Positions 35,238 to 45,500 are shown, counted from the stretch's first letter. The stretch: 64,000 nt of DNA from Tenodera sinensis (GCA_030765045.1 CM060974.1:56763839-56827838); one strand, 5' to 3'. Notes: generated by a model not told the origin, from the sequence alone. Program-made: numbers and translations.

Positions 35238-35822
35238 AGTAGATTAAAAACCAAAGTTGTTATTTATAATATATAAATATATAAATGCGACACGAAGATT
35301 TCAAAGAAAAGTTCTTCTTTAACCTTAGATTTCAATTTCTCTATTACGGGGAGTTGTTGTATTTCACCAAAAAATTCATTGTCGAGATTTAACCGGAAAT
35401 ATATGTTTTGAGGTCCTTTGAATAAAAAAATTGAATTTTTTTTTTACAAAAGTTCCCGGAAATATATGTTTTGAGGTCCCCTGAATAAGTAGATTAAAAA
35501 CCAAAGTTGTTATTTATAATATATAAATATATAAATGCGACACGAAGATTTAAAAGAAAAGTTCTTCTTTAACCTTAGATTTCAATTTCTCTATTACGGG
35601 GAGTTGTTGTAATTCACCAAAAAATTCATTGTCGAGATTTAACCGAAAATATATGTTTTGAGGTCCTTTGAATAAAAAAAATTGAATTTTTATTACAAAA
35701 GTTCCCGGAAATATATGTTTTGAGGTCCCCTGAATAAGTAGATTAAAAACCAAAGTTGTTATTTATAATATATAAATATATAAATGCGACACGAAGATTT
35801 AAAAGAAAAGTTCTTCTTTAAC
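35238..35822 (+). repeat. 250-bp tandem repeat (2.3 copies), left arm
   Basis: Units start at 35238, 35488 and 35737 with agtagattaaaaaccaaagt. The third is cut short near 35822. The units differ by a few bases and in A/T run lengths. The same array is present in mirror image at 55947-56533. Confidence 0.9.
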
Positions 35823-36019
35823 CTAATCTACCCTTTACATGAAACATTTTTCTTAAGCTTTTATTGACTTTATCACGTTTTTGTGAAAGAAAAATGAAAT
35901 TACAAGTCATATGGGAGCGTAGTAAAATTATTTCGCGCGCGTTAATATGGATAGGGTGTGTAATAAACACTCGGAAGGAGTCGTAAAATGTGACAGTTAA
36001 CCGTTCTTCTTCCTTACCT

Positions 36020-36361
36020 GATTACCCTCCCCTTATGTAAGTCTTACAAGCCAGTGCCAGGCGTCTATCGGGGAGCACAGGAACGTATGGACCGGACAGA
36101 GTGAACACCTGGAAGCGGGTGGTCAGCCCAGCACCAGTATGATGATGAACAGGATGATATGAAATGCAGGCGAAATGCATGATTTGAAAGGTGATGATTG
36201 AGCAGTTGGTGGAATTAGTGGCGAGGGAAACCGGAGAACCCGGAGAAAACCCGACCAGACGCCGCTTCGTCCGGCACAAATACCACATGCGACTCCCTGG
36301 ATTCGAACCCGGGCCGCCTAGGCGGTAGGCGAACGGTCTAACCGCTCGGCCACGGCGCCGC
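36020..36361 (-). repeat. tRNA-derived SINE (S3) in left arm
   Basis: On the minus strand the head has an A box (gtggccgagcggttag) and a B box (gggttcgaatcc), followed by about 270 bp of unrelated body. The acceptor stem does not pair, so it is not a working tRNA gene. An open 115-residue frame over it is incidental. The same insertion sits at the mirrored site in the right arm. Confidence 0.8.
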
Positions 36362-36611
36362 CTTGTCAATTAACTCCAGACAGAAAATTCTGAGAAATTT
36401 CTGCTGCCAAGTTACACTCTTATTAAGTATCTATTCGTTGCACACTTTTACTTTTTTATGCAATATTTGAAATTCGGGTGTTCTAAAAACCTTACAGCTA
36501 TAAGAAATGCATTTTAATGCAGAACATCTTATTTCAAGTTAAATGTGTTCAGGAGCACTCATAAAATATAAATTAATACTAGAGGGAGATGGGTTTCTGA
36601 AGAAAATGTTG

Positions 36612-36775
36612 AAGTCCCCGCGCACTAGGGTGACCCAATAGCCGAACTCAGCAATCGCTCGCCTCGCAAGGAAAATATGCCAAGTCCCCGCGCATGCACA
36701 CTAACGTCACCCAAGAGCCGAACTCTGCAATCGCTCGCCTCGCAAGGAAAATATTCTAAGTCCCCGCGTACATAA
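36612..36775. repeat. GC-rich tandem repeat with terminal-like motif, left arm
   Basis: Two units of about 70 and 76 bp plus a partial third, each starting aagtccccgcg and containing gcaatcgctcgcctcgcaag. The first holds acccaatagccgaac (36633-36647), the exact reverse complement of the motif at the outer end of the arm (35051-35065). The second has one change (36709-36723). CpG-rich; possible transposase-binding or promoter region. Confidence 0.75.
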
Positions 36776-37303
36776 GGTTGGAAAACTTGAACTCTCCCTT
36801 TCACACACATTCTTCTGAGTGTTGCAAGTCAAAATGAAGCCGTGAATTTTATTGAAATGTCACTTTTCTTGTTACACGATCTCTAGACATACAAAGGACC
36901 GAGAAAGTCACTTGAGTATACACCAAAACATTTATTTACTTTCTCTACTTCCTACTTACTTTTACTTGGGGAAATATTATATTCCACTCGAAAATTCGAT
37001 ATTGAGATTTCACCGCAAATACTTGTTTTGAGAACCGCTGAATTACAAAATGAAAAGAAACACAAAGCATATTTTTCTGCTACTACCACGTAGTTGGGGA
37101 AGCATATTTCAACCTAAAAATTCGACATCGACATTTCACCAGAAATACGTGTTTTAAAACTCCCTGAATCTATAAAACAGCACGTTTTGGAAAGGGTCTG
37201 TGTGTGAGAGGTATCTCTCTGTTTTGAATACTCGCCGAAGCCACAAAAATGGTTTTCATGAGTATAAAGTTTTGTATAAGGTCTTTTCGTTTGTCATATA
37301 CTG

Positions 37304-37304
<1 letters not shown>

Positions 37305-37363
<59 letters not shown>

Positions 37364-37798
37364 ATTTAAATGCAATATTTGGTTTCGGGTCGGCTTATCA
37401 TACACATTATGTTTAATTATTCACACAACATTGAAAAAAATTACAAGTAAAATGTCGGTGCTGGTTTTATATGCGTAAATACATGGGGATTTTATGTGGA
37501 ATGTGATAGTTATGGTCAGGGCCCAAGTTTTTATCACATGTCGTAATTTTTGTTTGTGTTTTACTTTCGTGGAAAATATAAGCAAAGCACGATTTTATCA
37601 ATGGTGTTTAATATTATACAGTTCTCATTGGTCATATGAAGTCATATTTGGCTTTTTTTTAACGCCTTTTGTCTTTTTCTTATCATTTTTATTTTCTCTA
37701 GTAGAGGAAGTATTGTATTCTACCAAAAAATTCGATGTCGGGATTTCGCCGGAAATATTTTTGAGGCCCCCTGAATCCAAAACAGCATTTTTAGAAAG

Positions 37799-37879
<81 letters not shown>
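37305..37879 (+). repeat. (CA)n and (GT)n microsatellites, left arm
   Basis: A (CA)n tract at about 37305-37358 and a (GT)n tract at about 37801-37878. Their lengths differ from the mirrored tracts in the right arm. Open frames of repeated Thr-His or Val-Cys across them are artefacts. Confidence 0.9.
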
Positions 37880-37881
<2 letters not shown>

Positions 37882-38171
37882 TAAGTGTCAGTCTGTGGCA
37901 GCCTAACTAAAAACGAAAAGTCGGTTAAAAACAAAGTTGGTACTTATGTTTAGTGTCTTTTAAGGATGGGACACGCAGATTTTGAAGAAAATTCCTCCAC
38001 TTTTAACTACCCTTTACATGGAAAAGTTTTGGGCCATTTTTATTTTCTTGAAAATGGCTCTAACGATTTTAATTAAAATGTCATGTTTGAGATATTTTGA
38101 TGACAAAGGAAATTTATATGTTGAATCTTCTGGCTATAGCCCATGTGGTCCTGTTTACTCTGGATAACTTT

Positions 38172-38246
38172 TGCTATGCTTTTATCGAACCTGCAACCTC
38201 GGGTATAAAAACCCAGCGATTAACCAGCTATGCTACTGTGGCCAAC
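38172..38246 (-). repeat. tRNA-like sequence (S4), left arm
   Basis: On the minus strand: cagtagcatagctggttaat (A box-like), then ggttgcaggttcgataa (B box-like). Probably a SINE head. It does not fold as a standard tRNA. Mirrored at 53503-53575. Confidence 0.5.
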
Positions 38247-38547
38247 TGAATGTTGACTGTGGCATGTGTTTGAGTTTGTTTAGAATTTTGTTAGATTTAT
38301 ATGAGTTCATTTTGGATTTGTGGAGGTTTATTGTGGGATTATGGGTAGTAATTTTGGATTTTGGATGTTTATCATGGGATTGTGTGGTTTATTACGGATT
38401 TGTGGAGGTTTATTGTGGGATTATGGGTAGTTAATTTGGGATTTGGAAAATGGTTTTGAAATGGGCTGTCTTGAATTTTGAAGGTTTTGAAATGTAGGAT
38501 TCATGGAAGGATTTTTGGTAGGTGTTAATGCAGGGGCTTAAATGTTC

Positions 38548-39675
38548 TTACAAGCACTTATGACACTGACAGTTGTGGATATCATCCGTCATGGCCACCT
38601 TTCCTACACCTGGATAGGCCCTTGCTATGTCCCGCAGGAATCGCTCAAAGCGTTGAGTCTCTGTGGGTATGTTTTGCAGTACGTTCTCCCGGTACATCCA
38701 CTCGCCCACGTAGCTGTGGGCGCTGGCGATGTTGGTACACGAGGAGAGTATTCTTTTCAAACCCCTCCACGACCTCTCCGAGTTCTGGGTGTGGTATCGG
38801 AAGGGCTCTATTCCAGGAGCTGGAGGAGGCCCAACCCATTGTTTGTCTAGGCATTCTGCGTTGTAGGTTCCTGCGGGAACCCACAAGGGATCCGAGTGCC
38901 TGGGCGGGTACACAAAATTCCTGTTGTGCACGACTACACCATGGCCCCTAAAACCCGCGCTGCACCGACGGTATGCTCTCCAGTCATCTGTAATGATGGT
39001 GTCGGCGTCGATGTGCTCATAGAGAATGGGACGCAGGGTCTCTGCTCTCCTGTTGTCTACGAGCATCCCAAACCGTTGTTTGGTGGTGCGGCTGATGGCA
39101 CCAACTAGCCATTGGTGGCGCCACATACCTTGTCGGCCGACGTTATATTTTCTTTTAAATAGGTGCGTCTCGTCCACCTCCACCACATCGAGGTGGCCAC
39201 CAAGTGGTTGAAAATCGTGCCAGGCGACCTTGTTGGCGACATCGCGGAAGTAGGAGCTCCAGGCTACAGCAGTCTCATGGGCCAGCTCCATTTGCTGCTC
39301 TATGATTACAACAGGAGTGCGCGTTAACCATAGGCTGGCAAACTTTAGGACTTTGTCCGCACCGAGCTCCCCGTTGAGGCGTACGCGTCTTACAAAGGTG
39401 TTGGCTGTTGCCTCAATTCTATGGTTGTTTCGGCAAACATATCTCCAACCAATGCCTCGATTGGAGGATGTCACCGTCCCCAGCACAGCTCGACATGTAG
39501 GGCACTCACGGACCCCAAAGTTTGCCCTGTCTGGCACCACACCATACAGCTTCATTACTTCTAAGGCCCGTGCATTGGCATCTTTTTTTTCTTGCGGGCT
39601 AAAGCAGTACCCAAAATGGGCACACAACGAAGAAAAATTCACTCTTCCTGTTGCCATAAACTCTTGAGCATCCAT
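38548..39675 (-). CDS. Merlin/ISXO2-like (IS1595-type) DDE transposase, intact
   Basis: An uninterrupted 375-residue protein, predicted nuclear transposase. An N-terminal zinc-ribbon-like segment (CPTCRAVLG, then YVCRNNH, residues about 58-84) precedes the catalytic core: VVEVDETHLFKRKY (first Asp, about 165), TIITDDWRAYRRC (second Asp), VVHNRNFVYP, and HTQNSERSWRGLKR (Glu). This matches the ISXO2-like domain of Merlin elements. The second Asp and the Glu are 69 residues apart because of an insertion rich in Pro and Trp, wider than the DD36-38E I recall for IS1595/Merlin. The protein ends in a cysteine cluster (CQCHKCL). The stop codon lies 35 bp from the inner edge of the left arm. Intact frame suggests recent activity or host retention. 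Start chosen as the first Met; no splice sites are needed. Confidence 0.85.
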   Translation of the reverse strand: MDAQEFMATGRVNFSSLCAHFGYCFSPQEKKDANARALEVMKLYGVVPDRANFGVRECPTCRAVLGTVTSSNRGIGWRYVCRNNHRIEATANTFVRRVRLNGELGADKVLKFASLWLTRTPVVIIEQQMELAHETAVAWSSYFRDVANKVAWHDFQPLGGHLDVVEVDETHLFKRKYNVGRQGMWRHQWLVGAISRTTKQRFGMLVDNRRAETLRPILYEHIDADTIITDDWRAYRRCSAGFRGHGVVVHNRNFVYPPRHSDPLWVPAGTYNAECLDKQWVGPPPAPGIEPFRYHTQNSERSWRGLKRILSSCTNIASAHSYVGEWMYRENVLQNIPTETQRFERFLRDIARAYPGVGKVAMTDDIHNCQCHKCL

Positions 39676-40007
39676 ACTGTAGCTTGGTACAACTCAGAAT
39701 AGGAGGGCCATAGGCCGTACAGAATAAGAAGGCACATGCGGCGGAGCTAGAAGAAGGTGTGTGAGAGCAAGTAGCCAATCCTAGAGAGGCGACGTTGCCC
39801 AGTTCGGTAACGCGCTGTCAAGCGCCATATTTACTTTTCACTTTTATCTTTGCACTCATCAAATCCAGCAACGGCTCATTATTACAAAGAGTTCCATTGC
39901 ATTTTCAGTGTTTACACTTTTTTAAAAGAATTGTCCTCAGAAGAAGTGCGTCCGAACATTGTATTTAAAAGAGTCGGGCGCTAACAGCTAAAGCATACAA
40001 TGTAAGT
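39676..40007. other. Upstream region of the Merlin-type transposase
   Basis: GC-neutral non-coding DNA that would hold the transposase promoter. I saw no clear TATA box or repeat. Confidence 0.35.
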
Positions 40008-40190
40008 GAACACTCATTGTCGCGCACAGTGCAACAAGGTAAAATAACCACTTCTGAATCCGGGCGGCCCTTGTTTAAATCCCAGAGAAAACACCGTAAG
40101 ACAGAAAAACGGATTTCGAATCTGGACGACTTTCAGAAAGATGTAGTGCTGAATCTGAATAAAGAAGTGCGTTTCAAAGCTTGGCGTATA
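40008..40190 (+). pseudogene. Fragment of a Tc1-like transposase N-terminus
   Basis: Reads EHSLSRTVQQGK, then ISNLDDFQKDVV, the helix-turn-helix and DDFD..I signature of the same superfamily as the relic at 31.0 kb. It stops at the short inverted repeat beginning at 40191. No catalytic part was found nearby. Confidence 0.5.
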
Positions 40191-40206
40191 TACCGTATTT
40201 TATCGC
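40191..40206 (+). repeat. 16-bp inverted end, left (partner 53008-53023)
   Basis: taccgtattttatcgc here is the exact reverse complement of 53008-53023. Both lie next to TA and are followed inward by similar C-rich runs (ttccccc). Subtracting the LINEs leaves about 630 bp between them, the size of a small non-autonomous DNA transposon into which LINE A0 inserted. Confidence 0.55.
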
Positions 40207-40828
40207 GTAATTCCCCCCCCCCTTTTTATTCTCGAATAATTTGCTTGAAAACACTGGGGAGGAAATTATGGGAGTAGTGCTTCTAGGAATTCAGAAAGGA
40301 AGGGAAACCACCTAGTATTATGTAAAATAGAGTAATTTGTGAATGAACTGGATACATATCACGGTTTCATTGGGTCTACAATGTATTGTTTCATTGTTTC
40401 TTTTCTCTGACTATTCTGCGGTCTCACTTCCGTCATTATGATCACTTTTTTCCATTTACATCTGGTTCAGATAACACATCTTCATTTTCACTATTCCACA
40501 ACATGTCGTCAGAACCATTACTGGCACCAGAAATACCAGTTTTTTTAAAAACTATTTTTAACAATATGACGACTTGTAAGAAATTGACCTAGAAACAAAC
40601 ACGTGTGTAACTTCACATTTCAATTTTACGATACGTTATGACAATGGCTATACGAGTATTTTTGTGGCAAGTGCTCCAGAGGCTCCAGAGGCAGTTCGAG
40701 TCGAACGGGTGCAATTTTATTTGCCCCGTTCGAATGTCATGTCCGCAGTACTTAGCCGTTATACGGCTTAACCTGCGCGGTGGTTTTGATGGTGTTACTA
40801 CAGGGATGTATGATACACTGGGAAATGA

Positions 40829-41823
40829 TCCAGAGGCTCCAGAGGCAGTTCGAGTCGAGTGGGGAAGCTTATTCCCCCACCCGAAGTGTCTTTACCGCAG
40901 TACCTAGCCGTTATACGGCTTTACCTGCGCGATAGTATGGTGTTTTGGTCTACAGGGATTTAAAATCTGGGAATGTTTGGGATCAGGGGTATCTTAGGGA
41001 CAAGATGAATGATGGTAGGGATAGGTCCATGAACGGCACTGCCCATACATGCTGATTGGCTGGTTAGTCAATCAGGTGACGCGCTAATCTCCTCCTGGTT
41101 CTGGCCGTCAGTCACACACTGAGAGGTGATCTGAGTTAGGCGATTTACTCTGTTTTAAGTACAGATATTCGTTTTGCCTTTCCCATCTGCGAAAATTAGA
41201 CCGTTGGACTTAAGATGTCCTTCGGCAATTTTTTAGATGGTAGTCGGCGAGGCTCTCTCTGGTCGTATTGTCCCAGAGTATTCACCAGTGGGTTAGGGTG
41301 GTTCTGGAGTTTGTTGTACATTGTTCGAGCGCGGGTTTTAATCACGTCGACAATGTACGGGATACCGGAATGTTCGTGAAGGATGTGGGCAGGAAATCTC
41401 CAACCAGTGTCGTAGATCATCCTTAATGCCCGGTTCTGCAACGTCTGGAGTCTGATGAAGGTGGACTTTGCCACCACTCCCCAGATCTCGCATCCGTACA
41501 GGACCAGAGACGGGATGATCGCACGATACAGTTGGAGTTTCAGGCGAATGGGCATGGTTTTGGAGCTGAGGATGGGATACAACTGCCGTAGGGCTGCATG
41601 ACCTTGTAGTACTTTGCCCCTGACGTGATGCCTATACGTTAGCCGCCGGTCCAACGTGACCCCGAGATACTTCGCCGTAGTGACCCAAGGGATCCGACGG
41701 CGCCGAAGCACGAGGTCCTGCGGGAGCCGGTTTGCCAGCGTGTTGGCCAGGAGAATCGCAGAGCTTTTCTCCGGGTTGATAGACATGCGCCAGTTCTCGC
41801 ACCATCTACTGATGGCACAGAGG
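40829..41823 (-). mobile_element. Jockey-type LINE A2, 5'-truncated copy
   Basis: About 995 bp comprising the 3' UTR and the last 209 or so codons of ORF2 (41196-41823). It aligns with A1 with only a handful of substitutions, such as one Ser for Pro in AIIPSLVLYG. It starts with the family 3' end and stops abruptly at cacagagg, where A0 resumes. No clear target duplication. Confidence 0.85.
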
Positions 41824-42132
41824 AAGGGGTTTTTATAGGGGCAGGAGAGGTGGTTGGAGGGGATTGGTCCGCGAGCGGGCTCTGCGCGGTCTCTGGTTGG
41901 TCGTTTCCGGCCGGTCAGGTGGCGCGCTAATTCCCTCTAGGGTTCTGGCCGTCAGTCACTCACTGAGAGGTGAACTGAAACAGGTATTTTCTCTGTTTTG
42001 AATACAGATTGTACTTTCGCCTTTCCCATTTTCAGAGTTAAACCGCCGGGCTTAGGATGTCCTTTGGTAGTCTCTTTGATGGTAGTCGGCGTGGCTCTCT
42101 CTGGTCGTATTGACCCAGAGTATTCACCAGAG

Positions 42133-42143
42133 GGTTAGGGTGG
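42133..42143. repeat. Target-site duplication of LINE A1, left
   Basis: ggttagggtgg, lying in the A0 ORF2 coding sequence (the HPNP codons). It is repeated exactly at 52842-52852 on the other side of A1. Confidence 0.85.
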
Positions 42144-42512
42144 TCCAGAGGCTCCAGAGGCAGTTCGAGTCGAGTGGGGAAGCTTATTTCCCCACCCGAA
42201 GTGTCTTTACCGCAGTACCTAGCCGTTATACGGCTTTACCTGCGCGATAGTATGGTGTTTTGGTCTACAGGGATTTAAAACTCTGGGAATGTTTGGGATC
42301 AGGGGTATCTTAGGGACAAGATGAATGATGGTAGGGATAGGTCCATGAACGGGCACTGCCCATACATGCTGATTGGCTGGTTAGTCAATCAGGTGACGCG
42401 CTAATCTCCTCCTGGTTCTGGCCGTCAGTCACACACTGAGAGGTGATCTGAGTTAGGCGATTTACTCTGTTTTAAGTACAGATATTCATTTTGCCTTTCC
42501 CATCTGCGAAAA

Positions 42513-45224
42513 TTAGACCGTTGGACTTAAGATGTCCTTCGGCAATTTTTTAGATGGTAGTCGGCGAGGCTCTCTCTGGTCATATTGTCCCAGAGTATTC
42601 ACCAGTGGGTTAGGGTGATTCTGGAGTTTGTTGTACATTGTTCGAGCGCGGGTTTTAATCACGTCGACAATGTACGGGATACCGGAATGTTCGTGAAGGA
42701 TGTGGGCAGGAAATCTCCAACCAGTGTCGTAGATCATCCTTAATGCCCGGTTCTGCAACGTCTGGAGTCTGATGAAGGTGGACTTTGCCACCACTCCCCA
42801 GATCTCACATCCGTACAGGACCAGAGGCGGGATGATCGCACGATACAGTTGGAGTTTCAGGCGAATGGGCATGGTTTTGGAGCTGAGGATGGGATACAAC
42901 TGCCGTAGGGCTGCATGACCTTGTAGTACTTTGCCCCTGACGTGATGCCTATACGTTAGCCGCCGGTCCAACGTGACCCCGAGATACTTCGCCGTAGTGA
43001 CCCAAGGGATCCGACGGCGCCGAAGCACGAGGTCCTGCGGGAGCCGGTTTGCCAGCGTGTTGGCCAGGAGAATCGCAGAGCTTTTCTCCGGGTTGATAGA
43101 CATGCGCCAGTTCTCGCACCATCTACTGATGGCACAGAGGTGGGCTTGTACTTGACGGTAGCTGTAGCGCGGGTTCTTGTTAGCTGCGAAGATCATGAGA
43201 TCGTCCGCATACTGACAGATGTGAGTGTTGGGGTGCGTGGGGAGATCGGCCATGTAAGCATTAAAGAGTGCCGGTGACAGTACACTGCCCTCGGGGACTC
43301 CTGCGCCAATGGGCCTTTCTCGGGAAAATGAACCCTCCACCTTCACCCGGAAGCTACGTTCCTGTAGGAAACTAGCCACCAAGTAAATATATGGAGGGGG
43401 GATTTCGTGCTGTATGAGTTTGTAGATAAGCCCTTCGTGCCAGGTGGTAGAGAACGCCTTTTCCACGTCAAGCAACACTGCCACCGTTTTGGCCCTTTCC
43501 TGGTAAGCCAGGGAGGCCTTTTCGGCTACACGCAGTAGTTGCTCGGTTGTGGAATGGTCAGAACGAAAACCAAACTGATGTTCCGGTAGGAGGCCTTTTT
43601 CCTCTAAAAGAGGTCGAAGGCGGGTCAGGAACAGTTTCTCGAAAACTTTCGAGATAACTGGTAGGAGGCTGATGGAACGGTAGCTAGAAGGAAAGATCGG
43701 ATTCTTGCCCGGCTTCAACACGCATACCACACGCGCCTTCTTCCAGTCTTCTGGAAAATGACGCATGCTTAGGCACGCGTTGTAGATCCGAGTCAAGTGC
43801 ATCACGGCTCTAAAGGGAAGGTGCTGGAGCATTTCCGCTGTTACCCGGTCCTGCCCAGGGGCTTTTCTAGGTTTTAGGTGTTGGATGGTGTTAGTTACCT
43901 CGCGAGGGGTAACTATCGGGATGTGGAAATCCTCGTGGCCCGCAGGTCCAACTTCTAAGAAGTCTTCTACTGCTTGCTCCACGAGGTCAGTATGATCGTC
44001 GTTCTGAGGGTCGACTCTAGGCTGGAATTGAGTTTCCAAATAGTCTGCTAGCGCCTCTGCTTTTTCCCTCGGTTCAAAGACAAGTCTTCCCCGAGGGCTA
44101 TGCACAGGATGCTGGTGTACAGTTTTATCTTTCCTCAAGCCTCGGACGATGCGCCATGGTTTCCTCTCCTGGAGGTTTACATGTCGCAACGTGTTTTCCC
44201 AAGCTGCTTGCCTATGCTTTCTTAGGAGTCGTCTCACCAGGGATTTGAACCTCTGGTGTATTACTCCTATCCTAGGGTGACGGAATCTCTGCCATAGCCT
44301 TCTAACAGCGTTTTTCGCTTGAATGAGGCGTTTCAGTGGAACAGGGATAGCTGTAGGGTTTGGTGCGTCGGTAGGAATACGGTGGGTATGAGCACGCACC
44401 GCATTTAGGATAGAGGTTGAGAACCCCGTGGCTGCCTCCTCGAGAGCCTCTATCGAGTCTATTCGAGGACATGCTTCTACGGAGTTGTGGAGGGCTAGGA
44501 CGGCTGCATCCCAGTCGACTTCCTCAACCCAATCAGGCACTCCCAGCGCAGTTAGATTAACGTCTGAGTCGACCACAACAGGGTTGTGATCAGAATCCAG
44601 AGCGTTAATCACCGAGAGATCCAGGTGAAATGGAATGTTCTTTGTGACAATGAAATCTATGACATCCGCGGCGCCGCGTGCCGGGTAGTATGTTGGACCT
44701 CTCGGCCCGTGTGCATGTAGGGCGGGGTTCCCGCTTATGAGACGGTACAATCCCCGACCCTTCACGTTCTGGGTGCGGCTGTGCCAGCTTGGGTGTTTGG
44801 CGTTGAAGTCGCCTGCGATACAGACTCTTTGGTGTAGGTTTAAGAGTGCCGTGATGTCCGCTTCATAGAAGCGCCCATCCGGAGGATCATATACCGCTAC
44901 AAGTACCACGTCGCATCCGCCTAAGGATAGTCTTATGGCGGTTGCCTCTAGGTGTTGTAGTGGCGGAATGGTAACAGGAATATGTGTGAGATGGTTCTTT
45001 ATGAAAATGGCAGTACCGCCGCCCTGTCGGCCGACCCGATCAGACCGATGGGCGACGTAACTTGGCAGACTGAACTGTACACCGGCGTGCAAGTGTGTTT
45101 CACAGACCATAAGGATATCAATCCCATGGTTGTCTACAAACTCTAACAGGCCAGGTCTCTGCTCTCTAACTCCATTTGCGTTCCAGAACGCAGCTCTAAA
45201 TGAACGCACATTTCTATGCGCCAT
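42513..45224 (-). CDS. LINE A1 ORF2: endonuclease-reverse transcriptase, intact
   Basis: A 903-residue protein that nicks target DNA and reverse-transcribes the element RNA. The endonuclease occupies about residues 1-225: AAFWNANGV (Asn), MVCETHLH (Glu), IAGDFNAKHPSWHS and LDSDHNPVV (catalytic Asp-His). RT runs from about 440: KAPGQDRVTAEML, FPEDWKKARVVCVLKPGKNP, EHQFGFRSDHSTTEQ, LLDVEKAF (first Asp), GVPEGSVLSP (Glu where most have Gln) and ICQYADDLMIF. There is no RNase H domain, as in the Jockey clade. Length and layout fit Jockey (about 900). It starts at the ATG directly after the ORF1 stop, in the same frame. Confidence 0.95.
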   Translation of the reverse strand: MAHRNVRSFRAAFWNANGVREQRPGLLEFVDNHGIDILMVCETHLHAGVQFSLPSYVAHRSDRVGRQGGGTAIFIKNHLTHIPVTIPPLQHLEATAIRLSLGGCDVVLVAVYDPPDGRFYEADITALLNLHQRVCIAGDFNAKHPSWHSRTQNVKGRGLYRLISGNPALHAHGPRGPTYYPARGAADVIDFIVTKNIPFHLDLSVINALDSDHNPVVVDSDVNLTALGVPDWVEEVDWDAAVLALHNSVEACPRIDSIEALEEAATGFSTSILNAVRAHTHRIPTDAPNPTAIPVPLKRLIQAKNAVRRLWQRFRHPRIGVIHQRFKSLVRRLLRKHRQAAWENTLRHVNLQERKPWRIVRGLRKDKTVHQHPVHSPRGRLVFEPREKAEALADYLETQFQPRVDPQNDDHTDLVEQAVEDFLEVGPAGHEDFHIPIVTPREVTNTIQHLKPRKAPGQDRVTAEMLQHLPFRAVMHLTRIYNACLSMRHFPEDWKKARVVCVLKPGKNPIFPSSYRSISLLPVISKVFEKLFLTRLRPLLEEKGLLPEHQFGFRSDHSTTEQLLRVAEKASLAYQERAKTVAVLLDVEKAFSTTWHEGLIYKLIQHEIPPPYIYLVASFLQERSFRVKVEGSFSRERPIGAGVPEGSVLSPALFNAYMADLPTHPNTHICQYADDLMIFAANKNPRYSYRQVQAHLCAISRWCENWRMSINPEKSSAILLANTLANRLPQDLVLRRRRIPWVTTAKYLGVTLDRRLTYRHHVRGKVLQGHAALRQLYPILSSKTMPIRLKLQLYRAIIPPLVLYGCEIWGVVAKSTFIRLQTLQNRALRMIYDTGWRFPAHILHEHSGIPYIVDVIKTRARTMYNKLQNHPNPLVNTLGQYDQREPRRLPSKKLPKDILSPTV

Positions 45225-45500
45225 TTAAGAGCTTATGGAATTAGCGTAGAGTTCCTTGGCCGTTTGAAGCACTACGAGGTGCTTCTTCACAGCCGAAAGT
45301 TCAGGGTTGAGGATTTGCTCTCTGCAGCGCCTTAGTATGGGGAGGGAACGTTGTACGAGGTCCGCAAACCAAGTTGCCAGTTCAATAAACTCCGCCATGT
45401 CCTCTGAGCCAAAGGCCTCTCCCAAGACCTGTGACTGAGTGTTCAAGTTCAAGTTATTCATTAGAAAGTGTTGGCCTGGTGCCGGTACAATGGGCCCGGC
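45225..45500 (-). pseudogene. LINE A1 ORF1, C-terminal part
   Basis: The last 78 codons from the internal Met (MNNLNLNTQSQVLGEAF...), plus 13 upstream codons of a Pro-rich linker (AGPIVPAPGQHFL) up to the LINE B junction near 45500. The rest of ORF1 is at 50765-52629. The Met is not the real start: the LINE B insertion creates the apparent short ORF. The stop TAA is followed at once by the ORF2 ATG. Confidence 0.75.

Larger units (their letters stand above)
35048..38513 (+). repeat. Left arm of the 3.5-kb inverted repeat
   Basis: The outer end starts ggtgttcggctattgggttt. The arm contains, in order, a G-rich short repeat (ggaggggaa units, about 35110-35145), 250-bp tandem repeats, a minus-strand SINE, a GC-rich 70-76-bp tandem repeat, diverged copies of a 70-bp phrase (aaaaattcgatRtcgRgatt, then gttttgagg and cctgaat), a (CA)n and a (GT)n tract, and a tRNA-like sequence. 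Homology to the right arm stops near 38513, just before the transposase stop codon at 38548. Confidence 0.9.
40675..42143 (-). mobile_element. Jockey-type LINE A0 (older copy), 3' end, with A2 inserted
   Basis: The 3' end begins tccagaggctccagag. A0 is interrupted at 40829 by A2, resumes at 41824 (3' UTR and the last ORF2 codons, stop at 42038-42040, ...KDILSPAV) and is interrupted again at 42144 by A1. A further short piece continues at 52853-52880 (YNKLQNHPN), beyond which it is 5'-truncated. It is more diverged from A1 than A2 is. Confidence 0.75.

Noticed and set aside
36296..36361. A tRNA gene (A and B boxes present)
   Set aside because: The outer ends do not pair as an acceptor stem, and a long non-tRNA body follows, so it is a SINE head.
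36022..36369. 115-residue frame MTRRRRGRAVRPF..., also at 55401-55748
   Set aside because: It is a translation of the tRNA-derived SINE. The Arg/Pro-rich start comes from the tRNA-like head.
37494..37910. 138-residue open frame with a Val-Cys run (and its 144-residue mirror at 53840-54274)
   Set aside because: The run is a translated (GT)n microsatellite. The rest has no domain, and the frame lies in repeat DNA.
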